Source: Myxococcaceae bacterium | Lineage (GTDB): Bacteria; Myxococcota; Myxococcia; Myxococcales; Myxococcaceae | Reading direction: 5' to 3' | Assembly (NCBI GenBank): GCA_016793725.1 | Contig: JAEUJP010000645.1 | Location: 1-32,093 of the forward strand | Length of the DNA: 32,093 nucleotides | Part shown: positions 8,201-16,528 of the stretch, piece after piece | How the letters are laid out: the number at the start of each line of letters is the position of its first letter | Position numbering within the stretch: position 1 is the first letter of the stretch | Notes under the pieces: model-generated | Told to the model about the DNA's origin: nothing | The model's database searches: none | The model's input: the letters and a program-made list of their open reading frames with translations, nothing else | Position numbers and translations under genes: made by a program

Positions 8201-9556
8201 CTAGCGGCGCAGCACCACGTACTGCGATACGTCGCCCCGCCGGTACTTCAGCAGCAGCGTCGCCTCGCCGCTCGCGTCGAGCACCGCCTTCAGCGCCTTC
8301 AGATCCGTCACGCGCTGCTTCTGCACCTCCACGATCACGTCTCCGCCCTGGAGCCCCGCCATCTCAGCCGGCCCGCCCGGGAACACCGCCGCGACCAGGA
8401 GCCCCAGCTCGCCCCCCAGCTGCTTCGCCGCTTCGGGCGTCAACTCTCGCACCACCAGCCCCAGCGCATCGAGCCGCCCTGCCCCCACCATCGCCTTCAG
8501 CGCATCGACGCTCGGCCGCTCGATCAACGTCGCCTGCATGTCGAGCTCCTTCGTGCCCCGCTTCACCGTCAGCTTCACCGTCGACCCCGGCGCCAGCAGC
8601 GCGATGCGCCGCAACAGCTGAAGGTACGAGACCACCGTTCGCCCGCCCACCGCGATCACCCGGTCGCCGCTCTGCAGGCCCGCCGCCTCTGCCGGGCTGC
8701 TCTTGAACACGTCGATGACCACCGCCGCCTTGCCCGTCGCATCGTCGACCTCTTGAATGTTCACGCCCAGCCACCCGCGCTCGGCCCGCCCGTTCTCGAG
8801 CAGGTTCGGCAGCAGATCTTTCACCAGGTTGATCGGCGCCGCGAACCCGATGCCCTGCGCCTGCGTGACGATCGCCGTGCACACCCCCACCACCTCACCC
8901 TTCATGTTGAAGAGCGGCCCGCCCGAGTTGCCCGGGTTGATCAGCGCGTTCGTCTGAATGAAGTCGTCGAACGGCCCCACCCCGATCACCCGCTCGCGCG
9001 CCGAGATGATGCCGTGCGTGACCGACGTGTCGAGCCCGAACGGGTTGCCGATCGCCACCACCCAGTCGCCCACGTCGAGCTGATCAGAATCGCCCAGGTA
9101 CACCGTCGGCAGCGCCACCGCCCCCGTGCCCTGCAACCGCAAGAGCGCCACGTCAGTCGACGGGTCTCGCCCCACCAGCGCCGCCTCGAGCTCTCGCCCG
9201 TCGGCCAGCCGCACCCGAATCGCCTGCGCCCGCTCGATCACGTGGTTGTTCGTCACCACCAGCCCCTCGGGGCTGATGATGAACCCCGACCCCAACGACC
9301 GCGACTGCCCGCCGTTGCTCGTCGACAGGTTCACCACGCCCGGCCGCACCGCCTTCACCAGCGGCGCCAGCGACGTCGGCGGCTCGAACTTCGGCAGCAC
9401 CGGCGGCCGCTCGCGGAACAGGCCGCTGCCCCCGTCGCTGGCGACCGGCTTCGCTGACAGCGCCACCTTGTGGGCCTTCACCTTCTCGGCGGCCCACTTC
9501 GACACGTCGTCGTCAGCGACGGTCAGCACCAACGCGAGCGCGGCGGCAGCGAGCAC
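8201..9556 (-). CDS. HtrA/DegP-type serine protease with two PDZ domains
   Basis: A 451-residue periplasmic protease. A short hydrophobic N-terminus (residues ~1-14) looks like a signal sequence or anchor. The trypsin-like domain has an intact triad: H105 in TNNHVI, D135 in DPSTDVALL and S211 in NPGNSGGPLF. Two PDZ domains follow, about 255-340 and 355-450, the second ending in LLKYRRGDVSQYVVLRR. It should degrade or refold misfolded envelope proteins. GTG 9556 is preceded by AGAAGG, supporting this start. It lies 21 bp after grpE at the end of a five-gene operon, which is consistent with a protein-quality-control pairing. A paralogue lies at 18407. Confidence 0.95.
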   Translation of the reverse strand: MLAAAALALVLTVADDDVSKWAAEKVKAHKVALSAKPVASDGGSGLFRERPPVLPKFEPPTSLAPLVKAVRPGVVNLSTSNGGQSRSLGSGFIISPEGLVVTNNHVIERAQAIRVRLADGRELEAALVGRDPSTDVALLRLQGTGAVALPTVYLGDSDQLDVGDWVVAIGNPFGLDTSVTHGIISARERVIGVGPFDDFIQTNALINPGNSGGPLFNMKGEVVGVCTAIVTQAQGIGFAAPINLVKDLLPNLLENGRAERGWLGVNIQEVDDATGKAAVVIDVFKSSPAEAAGLQSGDRVIAVGGRTVVSYLQLLRRIALLAPGSTVKLTVKRGTKELDMQATLIERPSVDALKAMVGAGRLDALGLVVRELTPEAAKQLGGELGLLVAAVFPGGPAEMAGLQGGDVIVEVQKQRVTDLKALKAVLDASGEATLLLKYRRGDVSQYVVLRR

Positions 9557-9577
9557 GCCCGCCTTCTAGCCGAAAGC

Positions 9578-10069
9578 TCAGGCCTCGGCGGGCTTCACGT
9601 AGCGCGCGACCTTCACCCGGGCCGGCCGCACGACGCGGTCTTTCAGGCGGTAGCCGGCGCGCAGCTCGGCGGTGATGACGTTGTCTTTGTGCTGCTCGGG
9701 CGTGATCTCGAGATCGGCCGCCTCGGCGAGCGTCGGGTCGTACGCCTGGCCCAGCAGCGCGACGCGCTCGATGCCCATCGCCCCCGCCTTCTTGAGCAGG
9801 TTGTCGCGCACCACCGCGACGCCCTGCGCGAACGGGGTGTCTTCGGCTTCGGCCAGCGCCAGGTCGAGGTCGTCAATCGCCTCGAGCAGCGCCAGGGCCA
9901 CCTCGCCCCGTTCGACGTCGAGCGCGCGCTCGCGCTCGCGCAGGAGTCGTTGTTTGAAGTCTTCGCGATCGCGCTCGAGGGCCTGATACGCACGCGCCAG
10001 CTCGTCGACGCGCTTGCGCGCCGTGGTCAGTTCGGCAACCAGATCGACCGGTGCTCCCTCGTCGCTCAT
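9578..10069 (-). CDS. grpE: GrpE-family nucleotide exchange factor
   Basis: A 163-residue protein. An N-terminal coiled coil (residues ~8-60, rich in Arg/Glu/Leu, EDFKQRLLRERERALD) is followed by the GrpE head: LLEAIDDLDLALAEAEDTP, FAQGVAVVRDNLLKKAGAMG, YDPTLAEA, and GYRLKDRVVRPARVKVA. The GYxLxdrvlRPAxVxV ending is diagnostic. It should release ADP from DnaK. No dnaK or dnaJ is nearby, so this may be a secondary paralogue. The start ATG 10069 shares its A with the folC stop (TGATG), pointing to translational coupling. The frame continues far upstream, but that is the shadow of folC. Confidence 0.9.
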   Translation of the reverse strand: MSDEGAPVDLVAELTTARKRVDELARAYQALERDREDFKQRLLRERERALDVERGEVALALLEAIDDLDLALAEAEDTPFAQGVAVVRDNLLKKAGAMGIERVALLGQAYDPTLAEAADLEITPEQHKDNVITAELRAGYRLKDRVVRPARVKVARYVKPAEA

Positions 10070-11376
10070 CACGAGGAACAAGTTAAGGGCGAAGCCGACC
10101 GTGTCAACTCGGGCAACAGCGACGCGCGAAGCTGCCCCACCAGGAACAAAGAGCCGCACCCCACGACGACGGCGTCGTCGGGCGCCCCCTTGCGCGCCGC
10201 CGCCAGCGCCTCGGGCGCCGACGCCGCGACCTGAACCGGGGCGAAAGGCAGCAGCCTGCGAACCTCGTCGACGTAGGCCGAGGGCTCGAGCGTGCGGGGG
10301 CTGCGCACCGGCGTCAGGTACACCGCAGCGCACTTCGGCAGCAGCGTCTTCAGCATCGGGCGCCAGTCTTTGTCGGCGAGCACCCCGAACACGAGGTGCA
10401 CGGGCCGGCCCGGGTAGACGGCGTCGAGCGCCTTCACCAGCGTGTCGGCGCCCTGGGGGTTGTGGGCGCCGTCGAGCACGACCCGCGGCGAGCCGGGGAA
10501 CTCTTCGAGGCGGCCGGGCCACTCGGTGCCGGCGAGGCCGGCGCGGGCGTTCTCGCGCGAGATCTCGAGCCCGCGATCTTCGAGCAGCTCGAGGCACGCG
10601 AGCGCGACCGCGGCGTTCTGCACCTGGTGCGGGCCGCGCAGCCCGGGGTACAGGCCCGTCACGCGCGTGCGCATGCCGCGGTAGGTGTACTTGGCCCCGG
10701 CCTCGGGCTCGAAGTCGAAGTCTCTGCCGAGGCGAAAGATGCGGGCGCCCGCATTCTGGGCCGCCTTCTCGATCACCTCGAAGGCCTCGGGCTCTTGCCG
10801 GCCGACGACGACCGGCACGTTCGGGCGAATGATGCCGGCCTTCTCGAAGGCGATCGCGGGCAGCGTGAAGCCGAGATATTCCTGGTGGTCGAACGAGACC
10901 GGCGTGATCGCCGTGACCTCGGCGCGCGCGGCGGTCGTGGCATCGAGCCTGCCGCCCATGCCGGTCTCGAGCACGGCGACGTCGACCCGCTCTTCGGCGA
11001 AGTGCTGCAGCGCGAGCACGGTGCCGAACTCGAAGTACGTCAGATCGAGCGATGGCGGTATGGCGGCCCGCAGCCGCTCGACACCCTCGGCGAGCGCCCC
11101 GTCGCGAATCGGCTCGCCGTTGATCTGAATGCGCTCGTTGACGCGGTGCAGGTGCGGCGACGTGTACAGGCCGACCCGGTAGCCCTGCGCGCGCAGGCAC
11201 GCCGCGGCGAACGCGCACGTCGAGCCCTTGCCGTTCGTGCCGGCGACGTGCACCGCCGGGTAGTGCGTCTGCGGGTTCTTGATCAGCTGCAGCGCCTCGC
11301 GCACGCGATCGAGGCCGAGCCGAATCGTCGAGGGCTGCAGCCCCTCGAACCACTTCAACGACTCTTCGACCGTCAC
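10069..11376 (-). CDS. folC: Dihydrofolate synthase / folylpolyglutamate synthase
   Basis: A 435-residue Mur-ligase-family enzyme that adds glutamate to dihydropteroate and to reduced folates. Landmarks: the ATP loop VAGTNGKGST (~45-54), YTSPHLHRVNERI, LETGMGGRLDATT, TPVSFDHQEYLG, and in the C-terminal domain WPGRLEEF, VVLDGAHNPQGAD and LVFGVLADKD. Length fits the family. GTG 11376 has GGTGG upstream. It follows accD by 52 bp, an arrangement seen in many bacteria, and its stop overlaps the grpE start. The gap to accD contains a palindrome. Confidence 0.97.
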   Translation of the reverse strand: MTVEESLKWFEGLQPSTIRLGLDRVREALQLIKNPQTHYPAVHVAGTNGKGSTCAFAAACLRAQGYRVGLYTSPHLHRVNERIQINGEPIRDGALAEGVERLRAAIPPSLDLTYFEFGTVLALQHFAEERVDVAVLETGMGGRLDATTAARAEVTAITPVSFDHQEYLGFTLPAIAFEKAGIIRPNVPVVVGRQEPEAFEVIEKAAQNAGARIFRLGRDFDFEPEAGAKYTYRGMRTRVTGLYPGLRGPHQVQNAAVALACLELLEDRGLEISRENARAGLAGTEWPGRLEEFPGSPRVVLDGAHNPQGADTLVKALDAVYPGRPVHLVFGVLADKDWRPMLKTLLPKCAAVYLTPVRSPRTLEPSAYVDEVRRLLPFAPVQVAASAPEALAAARKGAPDDAVVVGCGSLFLVGQLRASLLPELTRSASPLTCSS

Positions 11377-11409
11377 GTCGCGCCACCGGCGCGATGTGCA
11401 CGGTGCCTG

Positions 11410-11428
11410 CCCTGAGCCCGTCGCAGGG
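11410..11428. repeat. Short palindrome of the CCCTGAG...CAGGG type
   Basis: CCCTG (11410-11414) and CAGGG (11424-11428) flank AGCCCGTCG. The unit begins immediately after the accD stop codon. It closely resembles a palindrome dispersed in many bacterial genomes (CCCTGAGCCxGTCGAAGGG), here with one altered base in the right arm. It may be a REP-like remnant or attenuate readthrough into folC. Confidence 0.45.
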
Positions 11429-12286
11429 TCACGACATCAAGCCAATGAGCTGACCGAGCCGCGCCCTCAGATCTTTGCGGTGCACGATCGCGTCGATCAT
11501 GCCGTGCTCGAGCAGAAACTCAGACCTCTGGAAGCCCTCGGGCAGCTTCTGCCGAATCGTCTGCTCGATGACGCGCGGGCCGGCGAAGCCGATCAGCGCC
11601 TTCGGCTCGGCGAGAATCACGTCGCCCAGCCACGAGAACGAGGCCGCCACGCCGCCCGTGGTCGGGTGCAACATCACCGAGATGTACGGCTTCTTCACGG
11701 CGCGAAAGCGCGAGATGGCGGCCGAGGTCTTCGCCATCTGCATGAGCGAAAAGATGCCCTCTTGCATGCGCGCGCCGCCGCTCGCCGAGAAGACGATGGC
11801 CGGGCACTTCAGGTCGTACGCACGCTCGAAGACGCGCGCGACCTTCTCGCCGACCACGCTGCCCATCGACCCGCCCATGAACTCGAACACGAAGCAGCCG
11901 ATCGAGACCGTCTGGTTGTCGAGCTTGCCGACGCCGCCCACGAACGCGTCGTTCTCGCCGAGGCTCTTCTTCGTCGACTTGATGCGGTCTTTGTACTTCT
12001 TCGAGTCAGAGAACCCGAGCGGGTCGAGCGGCTCGAGGCCCGCGTCGAGCTCTTCGAACGTGCCCACGTCGAGCACCGAGGCGATGCGCGCGCGCGCCGT
12101 GAGCGGCATGTGGTGGCTGCACATGGGGCACACGTTCAAGACCTTCTCGAGATCGGCACGGTAGAGAATTTCGCCGCAGTCGTCGCACTTGACCCACAAC
12201 CCCTCCATTCGCGACGAGACCTTGAGGTCGGCCTCGTTGGGGTCGGTTTGCAGGATCTTGGGTTTTTTCGAGAACCAGGCGGCCAT
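11429..12286 (-). CDS. accD: Acetyl-CoA carboxylase carboxyltransferase subunit beta
   Basis: A 285-residue subunit that, with AccA, transfers CO2 from carboxybiotin to acetyl-CoA in fatty-acid synthesis. The N-terminal zinc ribbon is intact (C34, C37, C53, C56: CDDC and CPMC). The crotonase-like core has FEFMGGSMGSVVGEKVAR, FSASGGARMQEG, ISVMLHPTTGGVAASFSWLGD and LIGFAGPRVIEQT, all strongly conserved. ATG 12286 matches the normal N-terminus (MAAWFSKKP); the open frame beyond it shadows pepP. The gene lies 20 bp after pepP and 52 bp before folC. No accA is in the window. Confidence 0.98.
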   Translation of the reverse strand: MAAWFSKKPKILQTDPNEADLKVSSRMEGLWVKCDDCGEILYRADLEKVLNVCPMCSHHMPLTARARIASVLDVGTFEELDAGLEPLDPLGFSDSKKYKDRIKSTKKSLGENDAFVGGVGKLDNQTVSIGCFVFEFMGGSMGSVVGEKVARVFERAYDLKCPAIVFSASGGARMQEGIFSLMQMAKTSAAISRFRAVKKPYISVMLHPTTGGVAASFSWLGDVILAEPKALIGFAGPRVIEQTIRQKLPEGFQRSEFLLEHGMIDAIVHRKDLRARLGQLIGLMS

Positions 12287-12306
12287 GAGCGGGGTTTCAG
12301 GTAGCA

Positions 12307-13692
12307 CTACGACGCCAGCAGGGGAAGCGCCTCGACCTCGGCCCGCGCCTTCGGAATCGCGACGGTCAACACCTCGGCGCCGCTGGCGGTGCAGAGCACG
12401 TCGTCTTCGATGCGAATGCCTCCGAAGCCGCGGCCGCCGTTGAGCCCGAGGAACTTCTCGGCGAGCGACCAGTTCACCTGGTCGGCGAACTGGGCGCGCA
12501 GCGCCGCCGAGCGGATGATCTGTGGCACGAAGTAGACGCCCGGCTCGATGGTGAAGGTCATGCCCTCGGCGAGGTCGAGATCCATTCGCAGGTACCGGGT
12601 GCCGAACTGGGTGCTGCGGGTGCGGCCGCCCGGGTAGAGAACGTGATCGCCGAACGCCTCGAGGTCGTGAACGTCGAGGCCGATCGGGTGACCGACGCCG
12701 TGGGGGAAGAAGACGGCGTGCGCGCCCGACTCGACGAGCGCGTCGGGTGAGCCCTTCAAGAGCCCCATCTGGGCGAGGCCATCGGCGACGGTGCGGCACG
12801 CGATGCGGTGCACGTCGCGGTAGCGCACGCCGGGCTTCACGGCGGCGATGGCGTCGAGGTTCGCCTGCAGCACGGTGTCGTAGACGTCGCCGCCCTCGGC
12901 GGTGAACGGGCCGCCGACGGGCCAGCAGCGGGTGACGTCGCTGCAGTAGCCGCTCGGGGCCTCGCAGCCGGCGTCGAGCAGCACGATGTCGCCCGCCTGC
13001 AGCACGTTGTCGTGGCCGCGCGCGTGCAGAATCTCGCCGCGCACCGACAAGATCGTGCCGTACGCGGGCACGCAGCCGACGGTCGAGAAGATGCCGTCGA
13101 CGATGCCGGCGAGCTCCTGCTCGTGAACACCGGGGGCGCTGTCTTTCATCGCTTCGACGTGGGCGGCCAGCGTGATGCGCGCGGTCTCGCGCATCTGGGC
13201 GAGCTCGGCGGAGTCTTTGCGCAGCCGCATCGAGGCGATCGACTCGAGCACCTCGAGCGGGCCGACCTTCAGCGGGTCGTCGAAGTCGAGATCGGCGCCG
13301 GTGAGCGCGCGGGCGCGGCGCGTGGTGCGCGCGTCGCTGACGGCGAGGGTGTCGAGCTTCAGCGCCTTGAGCGCGTCTTCGAGGCGCTCGACCGGCCTCA
13401 CGGCGTCGACGTCGTGACGCGCGCGCTCGGCCTCGAACGTGGCGAGCTCGCCGTGCCAGACGGCGTCGTCGAGCGTGCGCTCGGGCAGGTAGAGCGTGAC
13501 CTTGCCGGTCGCGGGGTCGAAGAGCGCAGCACTGTTCGGCTCGGGCCGCTCGAAGAAGTACATGAACGTCGAGTCGGCGCGGTACGGGAAGAGGTTGTGG
13601 GGGTAGTTGCGCGAGATGGGGCCGCCGCTCCAGAGGAGCAGCGGGCGTTTCAGCGACGACATCAGACGCTTGCGGCGATCAGCGAAGCCCAT
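12307..13692 (-). CDS. pepP: Xaa-Pro aminopeptidase (M24B)
   Basis: A 461-residue cytosolic dimetal peptidase that removes an N-terminal residue preceding proline. The N-terminal aminopeptidase-P domain contains NYPHNLFPYRADSTFMYF. The pita-bread catalytic domain keeps all five metal ligands: Asp in VLLDAGCE, Asp in YCSDVTR, His in GVGHPIGLDVHD, Glu in TIEPGVYF and Glu in RIEDDVL. Length is close to the E. coli enzyme. ATG 13692 (MGFADRRKRL) is preferred over an earlier frame-open start because the region upstream overlaps the divergent M48 gene. It is first in the pepP-accD-folC-grpE-htrA operon. Confidence 0.94.
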   Translation of the reverse strand: MGFADRRKRLMSSLKRPLLLWSGGPISRNYPHNLFPYRADSTFMYFFERPEPNSAALFDPATGKVTLYLPERTLDDAVWHGELATFEAERARHDVDAVRPVERLEDALKALKLDTLAVSDARTTRRARALTGADLDFDDPLKVGPLEVLESIASMRLRKDSAELAQMRETARITLAAHVEAMKDSAPGVHEQELAGIVDGIFSTVGCVPAYGTILSVRGEILHARGHDNVLQAGDIVLLDAGCEAPSGYCSDVTRCWPVGGPFTAEGGDVYDTVLQANLDAIAAVKPGVRYRDVHRIACRTVADGLAQMGLLKGSPDALVESGAHAVFFPHGVGHPIGLDVHDLEAFGDHVLYPGGRTRSTQFGTRYLRMDLDLAEGMTFTIEPGVYFVPQIIRSAALRAQFADQVNWSLAEKFLGLNGGRGFGGIRIEDDVLCTASGAEVLTVAIPKARAEVEALPLLAS

Positions 13693-13732
13693 GCGCGCTT
13701 CATAGCAGCCGGCGTAGAGTCGGCCGCGACCG

Positions 13733-14812
13733 ATGCGCTTCCTCGGGCGGTGGCTGTTCCGCATCTACCTGATGCAGCTGCTCACGTTCGTCGGGGCCAT
13801 CACGGCCGTGCTCGTCACGCTCGAGAAGCTGACGCGGCGCACCGAGCTGCCGTGGAAGACGCGCTTCTTCGATCGCCTGCTGTCACCCGACAGCACGGTC
13901 TACCCCGCGCTGAAGCAGAGCTTCGCCGACGACTTCGAGCAGCCCACCGACGGCCCCGGCTGGAGCGAAGACCAGCTCCCCAGGCTGTGGGGCACCTGTC
14001 GCGCGCTCGCGGCGGCGCTCGGCTGCCCTCCGCCCGACGCGATTCACCTCTCGGTCGAGCCGGGCGACTGCATGGCGTGGCAGTCGCGCGTCGGCGACGG
14101 CCCGGTGCGCCGTCACATCGCGCTGAGCCTGCTCGACCTGAGGCTCGTGTCGCACGACGAGGCCCGCGCCGTGATCGCGCACGAGCTCGTTCACGCCGGG
14201 TTCGATCACGTGCGGCAGGGCTACGACGAGGCCAAGCAGGCGACCCTGATGCGCGCCGTGTGGGGCCGGCTGCCATGGCCGCTGCGCCTCGGGCTCTTGG
14301 TACCGATGGGCCTGTATACGATCGGCGTCGAGAGCGCGGCGCACGCGCACGAGCGCGAGGCCGACCGCAAGGCCGCCGCCGTGGTCGGCGGCAACCACAC
14401 GGCGCGAGCGCTCGAGCGCATGATGTTGCAGGCGCCAGTGCTCGCCCGCGTGTTCGCGGTCGTGCACGCGCGCGCCGCGCTCGGCGAGCGCGCGCCGCAG
14501 CGGCTCGCCGAGGCCGCGTACCAGCTGTACTCGCGCTACGAGTTCTCGCAGCTGAAGGAGCACGCCGCGGCCGAGAGCGTGGTGCCCGGCGAGCAGCACC
14601 CGTCGCTGCCCGAGCGAGTGGCTGGCTCCGAGCGCGAGCCCAGCCGGGCCGGCATCGGGGGCCAGCGCTCGTTCATCGAAGCGTACCCCGAGCTGCTCGC
14701 CGCTGAAGAGCTGCTCACGCGCACGTACTTCCCCGATAAGGCCCACCATCAGCGGAGCGATGCATCGCAGCTGCGACGCAAGGCGCTCGCCGCGCGGCTC
14801 AAGCGGCGGTGA
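13733..14812 (+). CDS. M48-family membrane metalloprotease
   Basis: A 359-residue protein. An N-terminal hydrophobic segment (residues ~11-30) should anchor it. The zinc site is HELVH at 150-154 with a third ligand, E207, in HEREADRKAA (ExxAD), as in HtpX/Ste24-type proteases. A second hydrophobic stretch lies at 184-201 (LRLGLLVPMGLYTIGVES). The C-terminal ~130 residues are helical and family-specific. Substrate is unknown; envelope protein turnover is the usual role. It is divergent from pepP across 40 bp. No close downstream partner is seen. Confidence 0.85.
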   Translation: MRFLGRWLFRIYLMQLLTFVGAITAVLVTLEKLTRRTELPWKTRFFDRLLSPDSTVYPALKQSFADDFEQPTDGPGWSEDQLPRLWGTCRALAAALGCPPPDAIHLSVEPGDCMAWQSRVGDGPVRRHIALSLLDLRLVSHDEARAVIAHELVHAGFDHVRQGYDEAKQATLMRAVWGRLPWPLRLGLLVPMGLYTIGVESAAHAHEREADRKAAAVVGGNHTARALERMMLQAPVLARVFAVVHARAALGERAPQRLAEAAYQLYSRYEFSQLKEHAAAESVVPGEQHPSLPERVAGSEREPSRAGIGGQRSFIEAYPELLAAEELLTRTYFPDKAHHQRSDASQLRRKALAARLKRR

Positions 14813-14958
14813 GCTGCCGTCGATGCGGGTGACGGGACACTCTGGAGCCGCAGCCCGCCGAGCCGCCAGGCCGCACCGGGCGAATTGCGCCAAAAAGTGA
14901 CCGAACGGTGAGACTTCGGTCCGCCCCACCCGTCCAGCGCCCGAAAGGGAGCAAACAC

Positions 14959-15537
14959 ATGAAGAACGAATACCTGGTGGTGGCGATGTTGGTCGGCTGT
15001 GGCGGTGGCGGCGCAGCGATGATGCAGTCGGAGTGCTCGCGCGACACCGACTGTAAGGGCACACGCATCTGCTCGAACGGGGCGTGCGTCGACCCACAGA
15101 CGGGTGGTCAGGCCGGCTCAGGCGGCCAGGCCGGCAGCGGCGGTCAGGCGGGAAGCGGCGGTCAGGCCGGCTCCGGCGGTCAGGCCGGCAGCGGCGGCAC
15201 GGCGGGCGGCTTCGGCGGTTTCGGAGGCGGCTTCGGCGGCACGGCAGGCGGCAGCATGACGGGAGGCGGCGACTGCTTCAGCGGGCGCGACTCCGATTGT
15301 GCGGCCGGCTACTGGTGCACGATGGGTCAGTGTGTCGCGACCACGAAGAAGAAGGTCGGCGAGCAGTGCGAGCTGAACACCGACTGTGCGGGCGGCGCGT
15401 GCCTGTTCCGCACCAACTCGTCTGACGTGTTCGGCTACTGCAGCAAGACGTGCTCGAGCTTCGCGCAGTGCCCGGCGTTCTGGGACTGCGAGAACATCCA
15501 GAACGCGGCGGCGAAGTACTGCACGCAAGACGACTGA
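14959..15537 (+). CDS. Gly-rich, Cys-rich lipoprotein
   Basis: A 192-residue predicted lipoprotein. ATG 14959 has a strong AAGGGAG at good spacing. The signal is short (about 13 residues) with lipobox LVGC, although it carries an acidic Glu at position 4. After lipidation comes a Cys cluster (CSRDTDCKGTRICSNGACVDP), then five copies of Gly-Gly-Gln-Ala-Gly-Ser and a Gly/Phe-rich linker. A second Cys-rich part follows (CFSGRDSDCAAGYWC, CELNTDCAGGACLF, CSKTCSSFAQCP). The alternation of CxxDxDC modules with a flexible Gly linker is typical of myxobacterial surface lipoproteins. No enzyme motif is seen. It has its own 146-bp upstream region. Confidence 0.8.
   Translation: MKNEYLVVAMLVGCGGGGAAMMQSECSRDTDCKGTRICSNGACVDPQTGGQAGSGGQAGSGGQAGSGGQAGSGGQAGSGGTAGGFGGFGGGFGGTAGGSMTGGGDCFSGRDSDCAAGYWCTMGQCVATTKKKVGEQCELNTDCAGGACLFRTNSSDVFGYCSKTCSSFAQCPAFWDCENIQNAAAKYCTQDD
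15103..15192 (+). repeat. Five 18-bp coding tandem repeats (GGQAGS)
   Basis: Five in-frame 18-bp units encode Gly-Gly-Gln-Ala-Gly-Ser in the lipoprotein gene. Synonymous differences between units (TCA, AGC and TCC for Ser; GGT and GGC for Gly) show that they are not very recent copies. A degenerate sixth unit (GGTAGG) follows. Confidence 0.9.
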
Positions 15538-15580
15538 GGTTCACGGCTCGGAGCGCGGCGCGTGCTAAGCCGCGCCGCGC

Positions 15581-16528
15581 ATGCGAGCGCTCGTCATCAC
15601 CGATTCAGATGGCCCGTCGGGCCTCTCAATCCAAGAAGTGCCCGACCCGGTGCCCCCCAAGGGGCACGTGCTCATCGCCGTGAAGGCGGTGGGCCTGAAC
15701 CGCGCCGACCTGCTGCAGTCGCTCGGCCTCTACCCCGCCCCGCCCGGCGCGCCGCGCGACATTCCCGGGCTCGAGTTCATGGGCGTCGTCGAGAAGTCGG
15801 GCGGCGGCATCAAGAAGGGTGAGCGCGTCATGGGCCTCGTGCCCGGCGGCGCGTTCGCCGAGAAGCTCACCGCGAGCCCGAAGCACCTGCTGCGCGTGCC
15901 CAAGACCGTCAGCGACACCGACGCCGCCGCCATCGCCGAGGCGTACACGACCGCGTGGGACGCGGTCTGGGTGCAGGCCGGCATCAAAAGAGGGCAGCGC
16001 CTGCTGATTCACGCGGTCGGCTCGGGCGTCGGCACCGCCGCCGTGCAGCTCGCGCGCGCGCTCGGCGTCACGAGCGTGGGCACCTCGCGCACGCAGGCGA
16101 AGCTCGACCAGGCGAAGCCCGACGTCGCGATTCTCGCGGGCGACCCGCCAGTCTTCGCCGAGAAGTCAGGCCCCATCGACGTCTGCCTCGACCTCGTGGG
16201 CGGCCCGTACTTCGGCGAGACCGTCGACGCGATGGCGCCCCGCGGCACCATCATGGTCGTCGGCGTCACCGGCGGGCCGAGCGCCGAGGTGCCGCTGCGC
16301 TCCGTGCTCGGCAAGCGGCTGCGCGTGATCGGCACCACGCTGCGCTCGCGCGACGACCGCGAGCGCGCCACGATCACCGCGAAGTTCGCCCGGGAGCTGT
16401 TACCCCTGTTCAAGAAGGGCACGCTGAAGGCGGTCGTCAGCAGCGTGCGGCCGATGGCAGACGCGGTTCAGGCGTTCGAGCAGATGGCGGGCAACGACAC
16501 GTTCGGAAAGACGGTGCTGACATGGTGA
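15581..16528 (+). CDS. Quinone oxidoreductase-like MDR protein (PIG3 type)
   Basis: A 315-residue zinc-free medium-chain dehydrogenase/reductase. The N-terminal segment NRADLLQSLGLYPAPPGAP followed by IPGLEFMGVV is characteristic of the PIG3/TP53I3 quinone oxidoreductase group. The Rossmann NADPH-binding site is IHAVGSGVGTAAVQLARALG. The Cys/His ligands of zinc alcohol dehydrogenases are absent. It should reduce quinones or activated alkenes with NADPH; the natural substrate is unknown. ATG 15581. The stop overlaps the start of the ureohydrolase gene by seven bases (ATGGTGA), so the two are translated as a pair. Confidence 0.92.
   Translation: MRALVITDSDGPSGLSIQEVPDPVPPKGHVLIAVKAVGLNRADLLQSLGLYPAPPGAPRDIPGLEFMGVVEKSGGGIKKGERVMGLVPGGAFAEKLTASPKHLLRVPKTVSDTDAAAIAEAYTTAWDAVWVQAGIKRGQRLLIHAVGSGVGTAAVQLARALGVTSVGTSRTQAKLDQAKPDVAILAGDPPVFAEKSGPIDVCLDLVGGPYFGETVDAMAPRGTIMVVGVTGGPSAEVPLRSVLGKRLRVIGTTLRSRDDRERATITAKFARELLPLFKKGTLKAVVSSVRPMADAVQAFEQMAGNDTFGKTVLTW

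Noticed and set aside
9578..11401. Apparent 607-residue fusion ending in GrpE
   Set aside because: The N-terminal part is a frame-shifted shadow of folC. The ATG at 10069 overlaps the folC stop and gives a normal-length GrpE.
14900..14920. Hairpin ACCGAA/TTCGGT upstream of the Gly-rich lipoprotein
   Set aside because: Six base pairs with no T tract and no known regulator motif; too weak to call a terminator or riboswitch.
15103..15192. CRISPR-like regular repeat
   Set aside because: The 18-bp units are contiguous, in frame and encode GGQAGS inside a lipoprotein; there are no spacers.
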